64,000 nucleotides of DNA, from the NCBI GenBank assembly GCA_947488295.1, contig CANKYU010000004.1, positions 372,001 through 436,000 of the forward strand, written 5' to 3'. Shown piece by piece: positions 9,071-18,641 of this stretch; the first letter of the stretch is position 1; every line of letters starts with the position of its first letter. Source of the stretch: an uncultured Anderseniella sp. Its GTDB lineage: Bacteria; Pseudomonadota; Alphaproteobacteria; Rhizobiales; Aestuariivirgaceae. The notes under the pieces were generated by a model, which did no database searches, was not told the origin of the DNA, and saw nothing but the letters and a program-made list of their open reading frames with translations. The translations under genes and the position numbers were made by a program.

Positions 9071-10096
9071 TTAGCCTTTCGGCTCTGACTTGGAGTCGTA
9101 GCGTTTCTGCCACTCGTCCAGAATTGCTTTGCGGTTGTTGGCGGCAAATTCAAAGTCATTGTCGATCATCTTTTCCAGCAGGTTCGGCGGGAAGTGTTCG
9201 ACAGGCTTGGCAACACCTGGATATGCAACCACCGCGTAACCGGAGTTGTACATCTCGTTGGCCTTCTTTGTGACCGTCCAGTCAGCCAGCGTCTTGGCAT
9301 CTTCCAGATTGTCGGTACCGGCAACAATGGCCGTTGCCTCCATGTCCCATCCAACTCCTTCTTCAGGCACGATGATTTCGATCGGCGCACCGGCTGCCTT
9401 TGACTTGGCACCACGGAACGCAAACGACACACCGATCGGAATTTCACCGGCTGCCGCCATTTTGCATGGCTTGGAACCGGAATGGGTGTAAGCGGCGATA
9501 TTGGCGTGCAAACCGTCCATGAAGGCCCAGCCGTCCTTCTCGCCGAACATCTGCAGCCAGCTGGAGACATCCAGGAAGCCGGTGCCGGACGAGTTCGGGT
9601 TCGGCATGATCACATGGCCCTTGTATTCAGCCTTGGTCAGGTCCTTCCAGGTTTTCGGCGCGGTCAGCCCGAGCTTGCCGCCTTCAACCGTATTGAAACA
9701 GACCGATGCAACCCAGGCGTCCATCCCGGTCCAGGTCGGCGGCGTGCTCTTGTCGACGAACTTCGGATCAAGGTTTTCAACACCCTTGGGCGCATATGCT
9801 TCAAGCATGCCCTCTGATTTCAACAACAGCAGAGACGTCGCTGCCAGGCCCCAGATCACATCAGCCTGCGGGTTGTTCTTCTCCGCCAGCAGTTTTGCGG
9901 TCACGACACCGGTTGAATCGCGAACCCAGTTGATCTTGATATCAGGATGATCGGCATTGAATGCATCGGCGTATTTCTTCAAGTCTTCCGCTTCGACTGC
10001 GGTATAAACGGTCAGTTCACCGGCCATGGCCGCCGAAATCGACATAACCCCAACTGCTACCCCCGCCAAAAGTCCACCAGCAAGTTTCTTAAACAT
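9071..10096 (-). CDS. phosphonate/iron-type ABC transporter substrate-binding protein
   Basis: A 341-residue periplasmic binding protein with a signal peptide (about residues 1–25, ending AAMA before GELTVYTAVEAEDLKKY). The opening strand and VIWGLAATSLLLLKSEGML are typical of cluster-D binding proteins (AfuA/PhnS-like). A following hairpin and the ATPase and permease genes on the same strand form one import operon. The neighbouring TmpA/TmpB-like oxygenases suggest that the ligand is a 2-(methylated) aminoethylphosphonate, but ferric iron cannot be excluded from the sequence alone. Confidence 0.85.
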   Translation of the reverse strand: MFKKLAGGLLAGVAVGVMSISAAMAGELTVYTAVEAEDLKKYADAFNADHPDIKINWVRDSTGVVTAKLLAEKNNPQADVIWGLAATSLLLLKSEGMLEAYAPKGVENLDPKFVDKSTPPTWTGMDAWVASVCFNTVEGGKLGLTAPKTWKDLTKAEYKGHVIMPNPNSSGTGFLDVSSWLQMFGEKDGWAFMDGLHANIAAYTHSGSKPCKMAAAGEIPIGVSFAFRGAKSKAAGAPIEIIVPEEGVGWDMEATAIVAGTDNLEDAKTLADWTVTKKANEMYNSGYAVVAYPGVAKPVEHFPPNLLEKMIDNDFEFAANNRKAILDEWQKRYDSKSEPKG

Positions 10097-10273
10097 GACA
10101 TCTCCTTGTCAGCGCATGATTTATATCGTCAAGCAGGTCGGCAACCATGCTTATGCCACCACCCGAAAACCTTATATTTCCTGCTCCCCCGCCAGATATG
10201 GTCGCGTTATGTGACAGATAAATGAAATCGATAATAATGATGTAAGGCCCGGTTTAATTTATAGGTCGGCATA

Positions 10274-12084
<1,811 letters not shown>

Positions 12085-12125
12085 TTAGGCGGTCAATCGC
12101 TTGCAAAGCGACCAGGCCATTTCCC

Positions 12126-12950
12126 TCACCAGCCAAACTCGGATTCATCCGGCAGTTCGCCGGCGGCAAATTCCAGTGGAACGCCTTCGATCTCCGCTGC
12201 CATATTGCTGAATGATGAGAATGCACTCCCAATGATCCTGTCGGTTCTGGACAGACAAAGCAGATCAATCACCGCATCCTGAATTGCCTGCGAATTGTCT
12301 CTTGTTCTGCTTTCTTTGGGGTGGGTCAATATCCTGTCGCCAAAGGTGTGCTTCAGCAACTCGTCCTCACTTTCATCATCCGTCGCCACAAAAAACGTCT
12401 CGCAGTCGGTCTCCCTCAGTTGCTTTTTCATCATGTCGATGAACATTGAGGTTGGACTGTATTTTATAGATGGCACGTGATCAGTCCGCCTGATGTGAAT
12501 CCCGACACAGTTTTGGAATTCAGCGCACTTGTTGTCGATCACCTGCTGCAGCGCCGGTGTCGGCCTGAACAGTTGCTTGATGCCGTAGGGACGAAAGAAC
12601 CGGGACAGGGTTTTGAAATACAAGTGTTTTCGATCCTTGAGCTGACGAAAATCAAAGTCCGAGTCGATAAGCTTCTTGATATCCTTTTGCAGACAGTTTG
12701 ATCGGGGGCGCCGCACATCCAGCGCCCTGCGGATGCCAGCTTGATTGAGTTTCACAAAACCCGACGTGTATTCCTCCAGCGTACAAATCTCCTCCGGCAT
12801 CTGGAACAGATCACCGAACGAAGCGCCAAGACGGCTGTGGATGCGCCATATCACGTGAACAGGCTGTCCGATATCAAGGCCAAGCGCCACTGCGCTGTCG
12901 ATGGCGCGGAGCCTGTTGCACAATCCCCCAATTGGCTCGATCGTCAGCAT
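12126..12950 (-). CDS. fucosyltransferase-like protein
   Basis: A 274-residue protein resembling bacterial alpha-1,6/O-fucosyltransferase-like enzymes: the N-terminal GGLCNRLRAIDSAVAL motif, the basic donor-binding block CVGIHIRRTDHVPS (about residues 150–163), and the C-terminal SRTDRIIGSAFSSFSNMAAE segment, all hallmarks of GDP-fucose-type GT-B folds. It could decorate a surface glycan or a lipochito-oligosaccharide-like molecule. The ATG at 12950 fits the conserved start. The frame remains open upstream to 13133 without conserved sequence. It is separated from the other glycosyltransferases by the phosphonate operon. Confidence 0.75.
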   Translation of the reverse strand: MLTIEPIGGLCNRLRAIDSAVALGLDIGQPVHVIWRIHSRLGASFGDLFQMPEEICTLEEYTSGFVKLNQAGIRRALDVRRPRSNCLQKDIKKLIDSDFDFRQLKDRKHLYFKTLSRFFRPYGIKQLFRPTPALQQVIDNKCAEFQNCVGIHIRRTDHVPSIKYSPTSMFIDMMKKQLRETDCETFFVATDDESEDELLKHTFGDRILTHPKESRTRDNSQAIQDAVIDLLCLSRTDRIIGSAFSSFSNMAAEIEGVPLEFAAGELPDESEFGW

Positions 12951-13307
12951 CTTGGCAAGCAGTCCTGCTAATTGAGTCCCCGTGAAAAGTCGTGGCCCTG
13001 CTTTGTGGATATGAATTGATCTATAACTTCTGATCACTGGCACATACGTTAAACACGGGCAAACCTGATTTGTAAGTGTGCACAAGCGTTTTCGCCGTGA
13101 TTTCATCGGTTTCGAGCCGGCATCGCCGCGCACCCACCCCCCTACATGAACGAGCGATTAAACCCAGGTTAATACAATCTAATTTTCACGTTAAAAATCA
13201 ATAACTTAATTGACTTTCAGGCCTGTTCATAACACCTTTTCGGCACGCTCCACCGGCAAACCCATCCTCACACGGCGAAACATCACCGGGGGCGAAAGGA
13301 GTTGATG
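12951..13307. other. intergenic region with AT-rich tract
   Basis: About 357 bases between the divergent fucosyltransferase-like and hydroxylase genes. An AT-rich stretch at about 13155–13220 probably holds promoters for one or both genes. No clear operator, riboswitch or terminator was found. Confidence 0.4.
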
Positions 13308-13880
13308 ATGAAGTACTTTAACTGCCTGAAAACAGACGTAGACCCGAAGCCGTTTCTCGATGAGATTTCCGGGATCGACGGGGCCTGGGACCAATCCACC
13401 GGTCGGCAGGACAAGATCAAGGTGCAGCGCGAGGCGCTTGCCATTCCACTGCGCGGATTGCGTAAATCAGCAATCGGCGATCGCAAGCGCCGCGATGTGC
13501 ACGAAAGCCGCTGGACCACCGGGTCGAAACCCTATGTCCTGGCACGCGGTTTCCTCGAAAAATTCGCAGCAGAGCAGGACAGCATTCTCGGTCGGGCGAA
13601 AATCGTCTGCCTGCCGGCCGGCAAGCGCGTCTACCCGCATATTGACCGTGGCGAGTATTACCGCGTCCGCAACCGTTATCATCTGGTCCTGCGGTCCGCC
13701 ACAGGCTCGTGGCTGAAGGCTGAAGATGAGGAAGTCCGGATGAAGGAAGGCGAGTTGTGGTGGTTTGACAACGACCGGATGCACGAGGCGTTCAACGATG
13801 GTGATCAGGACCGCATTCACATGATCTTTGACATGCTGCCCAACAACCGGGCGCACGAGGTCTTCGGCACCGCAGCCTGA
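13308..13880 (+). CDS. aspartyl/asparaginyl beta-hydroxylase domain protein
   Basis: A 190-residue stand-alone Fe(II)/2-oxoglutarate oxygenase of the Asp/Asn beta-hydroxylase fold. The core shows VYPHIDRGEYYRVRNRYHLV (His and Asp iron ligands plus the basic 2-oxoglutarate-binding region) and GELWWFDNDRMHEAFNDG with the second His, followed by RIHMIFDML. Such proteins hydroxylate peptides or free amino acids. A strong GGAG at 13298–13301 favours ATG 13308 (6-base spacing) over ATG 13305 or TTG 13302. It is first in a compact operon with an alpha/beta hydrolase and an ABC exporter, which hints at a secreted modified product; this is inference. Confidence 0.8.
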   Translation: MKYFNCLKTDVDPKPFLDEISGIDGAWDQSTGRQDKIKVQREALAIPLRGLRKSAIGDRKRRDVHESRWTTGSKPYVLARGFLEKFAAEQDSILGRAKIVCLPAGKRVYPHIDRGEYYRVRNRYHLVLRSATGSWLKAEDEEVRMKEGELWWFDNDRMHEAFNDGDQDRIHMIFDMLPNNRAHEVFGTAA

Positions 13881-13903
13881 ACGCCAGAAAAAGGACACAG
13901 CCC

Positions 13904-14803
13904 ATGTTAAACGCTGCACCCGCAGCGCAGCTATCGGCGCGGACATTCGTACTGACGCACCGATCAGCGAAAGGTGAAGGCGATCTTTCCTGCTGGCTGG
14001 CGTTGCCCGATACGATTTCAGACATCCTGCCGCCCCTGGTTGCCGTTCACGGCATCCGCCGCGAGGCCAGTGCCCAGGCAGAATTCTTCGGCGAACGGGC
14101 AAGCGCCTTCGGGCGTCCGGTCATTGCCCCGGTGTTTGAAGAAAATCACTGGCCGCGCTATCAGCAGGCCGTTCGCCGCGGCCGTGCCGATCTGGCACTG
14201 CTGCGGCTGATGAGCGAGCTTCAGGATGCCGGGATCTGGCTGACCGGCAAATTCGACCTGTTCGGGTTTTCCGGTGGCGCCCAATTTGCTCATCGCTTCG
14301 CCATGCTGCACCCCGGCGTCGTGTCACGCCTGATAACCTCTTCTGCGGGCTGGTACACGTTTCCCGACGACGCGGCGTTTCCTTACGGACTGGCACCGCG
14401 TCCGGGCCGGTCGGACAGCTGGGCACCCCGCCTGACCGCCAATCTCGATCAGTTTCTGGCCTTGCCCATGCATGTATGTGTGGGCGCACACGACAATACA
14501 CCCGACCGCAATACCAGGTCCGGCGCGGCAATCAACGCGCAACAGGGCCCGCATCGGCGGGCACGCGCCATGCGCTGGGCCGAGGCGGTTCGCTCCGCCG
14601 CACATGCACGCGACATAAATCCCTCGGTGGAGTTTGTTGCCCTGCCTTCGTGCGGGCACAACTTTCGCAACTGCATCACCCGGGGCGGGCTCGATACGAT
14701 TGTTGTGCCTGACCAGACGGTGCTCACCCAGACGAAAACCTGCCGCGGCAATTGCGGACAATGTGCAGTGGCAGATATAGCTGAACAAGGATCGGTCATA
14801 TGA
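13904..14803 (+). CDS. alpha/beta hydrolase with C-terminal cysteine cluster
   Basis: A 299-residue hydrolase. The nucleophile elbow is GFSGGA (about residues 124–129); the acid is probably in VCVGAHDNTPD and the base in SCGHNFRNCI. N-terminal PLVAVHGIRREA carries the oxyanion region. The C-terminus has an unusual TCRGNCGQC segment with three cysteines in seven residues, which could bind metal or form disulfides; its role is unknown. It is preceded by AAGGA, lies 23 bases after the hydroxylase gene, and its stop overlaps the ABC exporter start by four bases, so all three genes are likely co-expressed. Confidence 0.75.
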   Translation: MLNAAPAAQLSARTFVLTHRSAKGEGDLSCWLALPDTISDILPPLVAVHGIRREASAQAEFFGERASAFGRPVIAPVFEENHWPRYQQAVRRGRADLALLRLMSELQDAGIWLTGKFDLFGFSGGAQFAHRFAMLHPGVVSRLITSSAGWYTFPDDAAFPYGLAPRPGRSDSWAPRLTANLDQFLALPMHVCVGAHDNTPDRNTRSGAAINAQQGPHRRARAMRWAEAVRSAAHARDINPSVEFVALPSCGHNFRNCITRGGLDTIVVPDQTVLTQTKTCRGNCGQCAVADIAEQGSVI

Positions 14804-16512
14804 GTTCCCTCCCCTCCATCACCGGTGAAGGCAGATGGCGCGGCATCTCGCTGGTTGTGGTACTGGCGCTTGGCCAGGCAGCGGCGGCGGGTATCGCCGC
14901 TTTCGCTACCCGGGACGTGTTTGCCGCGTTTCGCGATGCATCCACTGCGCTGCCGGCGCTTGCGCTCGGCCTTGTTGCCTCGGCCGGCCTGGGCATAGCC
15001 CTGCTCCGCTTTGGCGAGCGGGTGGTGGCTGAAAAAGTCGGCCAGCACTATGCCGCCTCGCTGCGGCTCAAACTGTTCAAACATATGACCCGCGTGTCTG
15101 CCCGTGATCTGGCGGAACGCCGCAGCGGGGCGTTATCGCTGCGCTTTGTCGGCGACCTCGCCGCGGTGCGCGGCTGGGTCAGCCTCGGCCTTGCCCGCAT
15201 GATTTCCGCCCTCATCGTGTTACCGGCAGCAACCGGTGCGCTGTTCTACATGAACCCGGATCTGGGTATTGCAGCAGGCGTTCCGATCGCAATCGGCCTG
15301 ATTGTGCTGGTGTTGGCCGGTCCCAGGCTCGGGCCTGCGCACAAGCGGCTGCGGTCGCGCCGCGCACGGCTTGCTGCAGACATGAGCGAGCGCATTCCCC
15401 ATGCCCCGGAACTTCGCCTGCTCGGCCGTGTGCGCACCGAAACACGGCAGATGGAGGACAGGACCGAAAAGCTGATCGACGCAGCCCTGGAGCGGGCACG
15501 CGGTGCAGCGCTGTTGCGGGCCATTCCGGACGCCATATCAGGGGTTGCCGCCGCTAGCGTTTTCTTTGCGGCCCTGCGCAGTGGTGCACCGGGTGCCGAA
15601 GCAGCCGGTGCGCTGGCTGCCGTCGGGCTGATGATCCAGCCGATGCGTGACCTTGCCGGTGTCTGGGACCGTCAACGGGCGTGGCGGGTAGCGCGCGAAA
15701 AATGCACAGCCCTGCTTGCCGTTCCAAAGCTCACCGGGGCTGACCGGGTGACCGGAAAACCCTTGCCGAACCAGGCCCTGCGCCTTGGCTTTGAAGCGGT
15801 AACCGCCGGTGCCTTGTCGAATTTCAGCATGACAGCTGAACCGGGGCGCAAGATAGCTGTGATCGGACCAAATGGTGCAGGCAAGTCGACACTGCTCAGC
15901 CTGGCGGCCGGACTGGAACTTCCCGCCAACGGCAGTGTCACCGTCGGCGGTCGTATCGCCACCGGCCTGTCCGCGCGCGAACGCCGCAAATTGATTGCAC
16001 TTGTAGGAACCCGGTCGCCGATCCTGGCAGGGTCCATGCGCCGGGCCCTGACCATGGGGGCCAATGACCGGCCGGACGATGCCGCCATCACGGCTCAGGC
16101 GGAAGCTTACGGGCTGGCTCATGTTATGGAGCGCATCGGCGGCCTGGACGGCAAGGTGTCCGAGGCCGGACGCAATCTTTCCGCCGGTGAGATACGCCGC
16201 GTGCTGCTGGCGCGCGCGGCGCTGTCGCAGCCCGGCCTGCTGCTGCTGGACGAGCCGGACGATGCATTGGATCAGGATGGCCCGGCTCTGGTCGAGCGGA
16301 TGATCCATGATTGCGATGCGACCACGATTGTCGTCACACATAACCTGGACCTGGCAGCCGCCATGGACGAGATCTGGGTGATAGAGGACGGCGAACTGAC
16401 AGAGGCTGGCGACCCGGCCGGAGATATCATTCCGCGCTTCATCCAGCGTCAGGACACCATGTCCCGTATATCAGCGAAGCCACCAGCCCGATCCCATCCG
16501 GTTTGCCATTGA
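14800..16512 (+). CDS. ABC exporter, fused membrane and ATPase domains
   Basis: A 570-residue half-transporter. The N-terminal half (about residues 15–300) contains several hydrophobic helices (for example SLVVVLALGQAAAAGIAAF and LIVLPAATGALFYM). The C-terminal half is an ATPase: Walker A GPNGAGKST, a signature variant LSAGEIRR in place of LSGGQ, Walker B LLLLDEPDDALD and H-loop VVTHNLD. It should work as a dimer exporting a small molecule or peptide. The start overlaps the hydrolase stop (ATGA). The final ~20 residues (after IPRFIQRQD) look poorly conserved. The stop codon lies inside an FNR-type box serving the next gene. Cargo is unknown. Confidence 0.85.
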   Translation: MSSLPSITGEGRWRGISLVVVLALGQAAAAGIAAFATRDVFAAFRDASTALPALALGLVASAGLGIALLRFGERVVAEKVGQHYAASLRLKLFKHMTRVSARDLAERRSGALSLRFVGDLAAVRGWVSLGLARMISALIVLPAATGALFYMNPDLGIAAGVPIAIGLIVLVLAGPRLGPAHKRLRSRRARLAADMSERIPHAPELRLLGRVRTETRQMEDRTEKLIDAALERARGAALLRAIPDAISGVAAASVFFAALRSGAPGAEAAGALAAVGLMIQPMRDLAGVWDRQRAWRVAREKCTALLAVPKLTGADRVTGKPLPNQALRLGFEAVTAGALSNFSMTAEPGRKIAVIGPNGAGKSTLLSLAAGLELPANGSVTVGGRIATGLSARERRKLIALVGTRSPILAGSMRRALTMGANDRPDDAAITAQAEAYGLAHVMERIGGLDGKVSEAGRNLSAGEIRRVLLARAALSQPGLLLLDEPDDALDQDGPALVERMIHDCDATTIVVTHNLDLAAAMDEIWVIEDGELTEAGDPAGDIIPRFIQRQDTMSRISAKPPARSHPVCH

Positions 16513-16522
16513 CCTCCATCAA
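16509..16522 (+). promoter_or_regulatory. FNR/FixK-type box upstream of the two-domain Usp gene
   Basis: TTGACCTCCATCAA is a perfect TTGA-N6-TCAA site. If centred at −41.5 it predicts a start near 16557 and a −10 at 16545–16550, where CATAAT is found, so the spacing fits a class II activated promoter. It overlaps the stop codon of the ABC exporter gene. Confidence 0.75.
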
Positions 16523-16579
16523 TCCACAGTTCCGGCAACGCTGCCATAATAGGGTTTTACACAACGAGGGACCCGCCCA

Positions 16580-17428
16580 GTGGACAGCTACAAAACCATC
16601 CTCAGCGTTTTTCGATCACCCGACCAGACCGAGCGTCTGTGCCTGCTTGCCGACGGACTGGCCGGCATCTGGCAGTCCCGTGTGCTGGGATTTCATGCCC
16701 GGCCCGGCGTCTCCGTCAATGTGGGTCTGAGAGGCACTGAACTCAAAGAATGGCTCGACCAGAAGCGCGAGCACATTGACGAACAAGCGGCGAACATCAA
16801 GGCCGTCTTTGAGCACTACGCTTCATTGTCCGGGCAAAACTGGCAATGGCGGTCAATGGATGCCGATCTGGTGCCAGGCGGTGAAGCGTCGCTGGATCTG
16901 GCCAGGTGTGCCGACCTTGTGCTGATCAACCGGCTTGAGCACGGCTCAACTCTCATGGATCCTGACATGACCCTGGAACAATTGATGTTCGAAACAGGCC
17001 GACCGGTGATTGTTGTACCCAAAGGCTACCCGGGCGAAAAGACAGGGCAGCGGATAGTTATTGCCTGGAACGACACGCGCGAGGCCTCACGTGCCGCATT
17101 CGATGCTCTGCCATTCATATCAAACGCATCTGCGAACTCTGTTCGTCTTGTCTGCCCGCCATTGCCCGAAAACAGCCCACGGCAACTGCCGCAGGGCGCC
17201 GATCTGGCCGAAGCACTCGCCCGGCACGGGGTGGAACCGGAAATAAAAACACTGCCGGGCCGGCACGCCGACGCGGGTGCGGAGATACTTGCGGAATGTG
17301 AGGAATTCGGCGCAGACCTGCTGGTCATGGGAGCTTACGGACATTCGCGCCTGAGGGAGTATGTGTTCGGCGGCACCACCGAGACAATACTGAACAGTGC
17401 AACCATACCCGTCCTGCTGTCGCGTTAG
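16580..17428 (+). CDS. universal stress protein, tandem UspA domains
   Basis: A 282-residue protein made of two UspA-like domains, the second ending in LLVMGAYGHSRLREYVFGGT, the ATP-binding G-x2-G-x9-G-type region, then TIPVLLSR. Domain one ends in RPVIVVPKGYP and lacks that clear glycine pattern. The start is GTG at 16580 with GAGGG upstream. Usp proteins aid survival under starvation and low oxygen. The gene sits behind a perfect FNR/FixK box with a well-placed −10, so induction at low oxygen is likely. Confidence 0.88.
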   Translation: MDSYKTILSVFRSPDQTERLCLLADGLAGIWQSRVLGFHARPGVSVNVGLRGTELKEWLDQKREHIDEQAANIKAVFEHYASLSGQNWQWRSMDADLVPGGEASLDLARCADLVLINRLEHGSTLMDPDMTLEQLMFETGRPVIVVPKGYPGEKTGQRIVIAWNDTREASRAAFDALPFISNASANSVRLVCPPLPENSPRQLPQGADLAEALARHGVEPEIKTLPGRHADAGAEILAECEEFGADLLVMGAYGHSRLREYVFGGTTETILNSATIPVLLSR

Positions 17429-17448
17429 GTAATTCTGCAGTCATCCTG

Positions 17449-17462
17449 TTGATCCTGATCAT
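17449..17462 (+). promoter_or_regulatory. FNR/FixK-type box upstream of DUF302-like gene
   Basis: TTGATCCTGATCAT matches TTGAT-N4-ATCAA with one mismatch at the last base. Its centre lies about 69 bases before the ATG at 17525, similar to the spacing of the other boxes in this island. Confidence 0.6.
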
Positions 17463-17524
17463 GGACGCATGTGACCCGTGACCGCAGGATGCGTTCAGTC
17501 ACTGAACAATTCGAGGGACCTGAC

Positions 17525-18022
17525 ATGAAATTCAGCCTATCACTGGCCGCTATCGCTTTGGCGGCGGCAGTTTCCACGGCTCCTGCAACCGTCCTGGCCG
17601 GCGAGCCGGCGAAAACCATCAAAACCGTCACAGGCGATTTTGATGAAGTGTTCGGGGATCTGCAGGATGCGGTGATCAATCGCGGCCTTGTTATCGACTA
17701 TGTCGGCGACGTGGGCAAGATGCTGGAACGCACGGCAGAAGCCGCCACAGGCTCAGACACCGCGGCACCTTACCTGAATGCCCGCTACCTGCAATTCTGC
17801 TCAGCCGCGATCACTCACGAGGCGGTAGGTGCTGATGTGCACAACCTCGCCATGTGTCCATATCTCATATTTGCCTACCAGACCCGGGCTGAACCAGGCG
17901 AGGTATCAGTCGGATACCGGCAGGTTACATTGGCCCCTTCCGCCGCATCGCAAGCCGCACAAACCAAGGTTCACAACCTCCTGCAGGCAGTCGTGAACGA
18001 GGCTGTAGGCGCAAATCCGTAG
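17525..18022 (+). CDS. secreted DUF302-like protein
   Basis: A 165-residue exported protein with a signal peptide of about 25 residues (LSLAAIALAAAVSTAPATVLAG after the start, cut here to the visible core). The mature part, TVTGDFDEVFGDLQDAVINRG and YLQFCSAAITHEAV…MCPYLIFAYQ, resembles DUF302 proteins, a small alpha/beta family often linked to sulfur or haem electron-transfer clusters. ATG at 17525 follows GAGGG, which decides the start over 17471. An FNR-type box lies 62 bases upstream, and the DUF2267 gene follows 13 bases later in the same operon. Confidence 0.7.
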   Translation: MKFSLSLAAIALAAAVSTAPATVLAGEPAKTIKTVTGDFDEVFGDLQDAVINRGLVIDYVGDVGKMLERTAEAATGSDTAAPYLNARYLQFCSAAITHEAVGADVHNLAMCPYLIFAYQTRAEPGEVSVGYRQVTLAPSAASQAAQTKVHNLLQAVVNEAVGANP

Positions 18023-18035
18023 GAGAATTTAGATC

Positions 18036-18473
18036 ATGACACAAGCCTATCGCAGCACCATTGATCACAGCATACAGATCACCAACGAGTGGGTGCACCA
18101 GATCGACGAGATGGTCACTTGGGAAGACTCCAATCGGTCTTTCCGATTGTTGCGCGTAACATTGCAGGCCATACGCGACATGCTTGGTGTCGACGAAGCC
18201 GCACAACTGGCCGCTCAACTGCCGCTGTTCATTCGCGGTGTTTACTTCGAGGGCTGGGATCCGTCCGGCACACCTGTGAAACTGCGCGACAAACCGGACT
18301 TTATTGCACGGGTGTGCGAGGCCTTCACAGGCGATCAGCTTGACGATCCCGAAGAAGCCGTCGGCATCATTTTCAGTTTTCTCAACACGCGCATCTCGGC
18401 AGGCGAGATCAACGATGTCCGCGGGTCATTGCGCAAGAGCCTGCGCGACATCTGGCCGGCCCCGCATAACTGA
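18036..18473 (+). CDS. DUF2267 family protein
   Basis: A 145-residue soluble helical protein. The pattern WEDSNRSFRLLRVTLQAIRD, AAQLAAQLPLFIRGVYFEGW and EAVGIIFSFLNTRISAGEI is that of DUF2267, a family of unknown function often found with universal stress proteins and chaperones. AGGAG precedes the ATG. It is probably co-transcribed with the DUF302-like gene and thus under the upstream FNR-type box. Confidence 0.78.
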   Translation: MTQAYRSTIDHSIQITNEWVHQIDEMVTWEDSNRSFRLLRVTLQAIRDMLGVDEAAQLAAQLPLFIRGVYFEGWDPSGTPVKLRDKPDFIARVCEAFTGDQLDDPEEAVGIIFSFLNTRISAGEINDVRGSLRKSLRDIWPAPHN

Positions 18474-18535
18474 CTGTTCGGGCGCCGGATACGGAGAGCT
18501 TATGGGTGCAAACGCCGTATTTGACATTCGCGAGA

Positions 18536-18628
18536 TCACAAAGGGCGCAACGCGAACACCAAAGCGGCAGCAACCAGCAACGCATTGGTGATCCAGAACA
18601 CCATCAGAATTGTAGCATTTTGCGTCAT
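18536..18628 (-). CDS. small single-pass membrane peptide (30 residues)
   Basis: A short open frame starts 13 bases after the stop of the ferric-reductase-like gene: 30 residues beginning MTQNATILMVFWITNALLVA and ending FALRPL. About 22 residues are hydrophobic with a polar N-terminus and a basic C-terminal Arg, as expected for a small single-pass inner-membrane subunit. No strong Shine-Dalgarno is seen beyond a GGAAAAT stretch, so translational coupling is assumed. It may be an accessory subunit of the upstream flavocytochrome, by analogy with tiny subunits of other respiratory complexes; this is inference. Confidence 0.5.
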   Translation of the reverse strand: MTQNATILMVFWITNALLVAAALVFALRPL

Positions 18629-18641
18629 ACTTCAGATTTTC

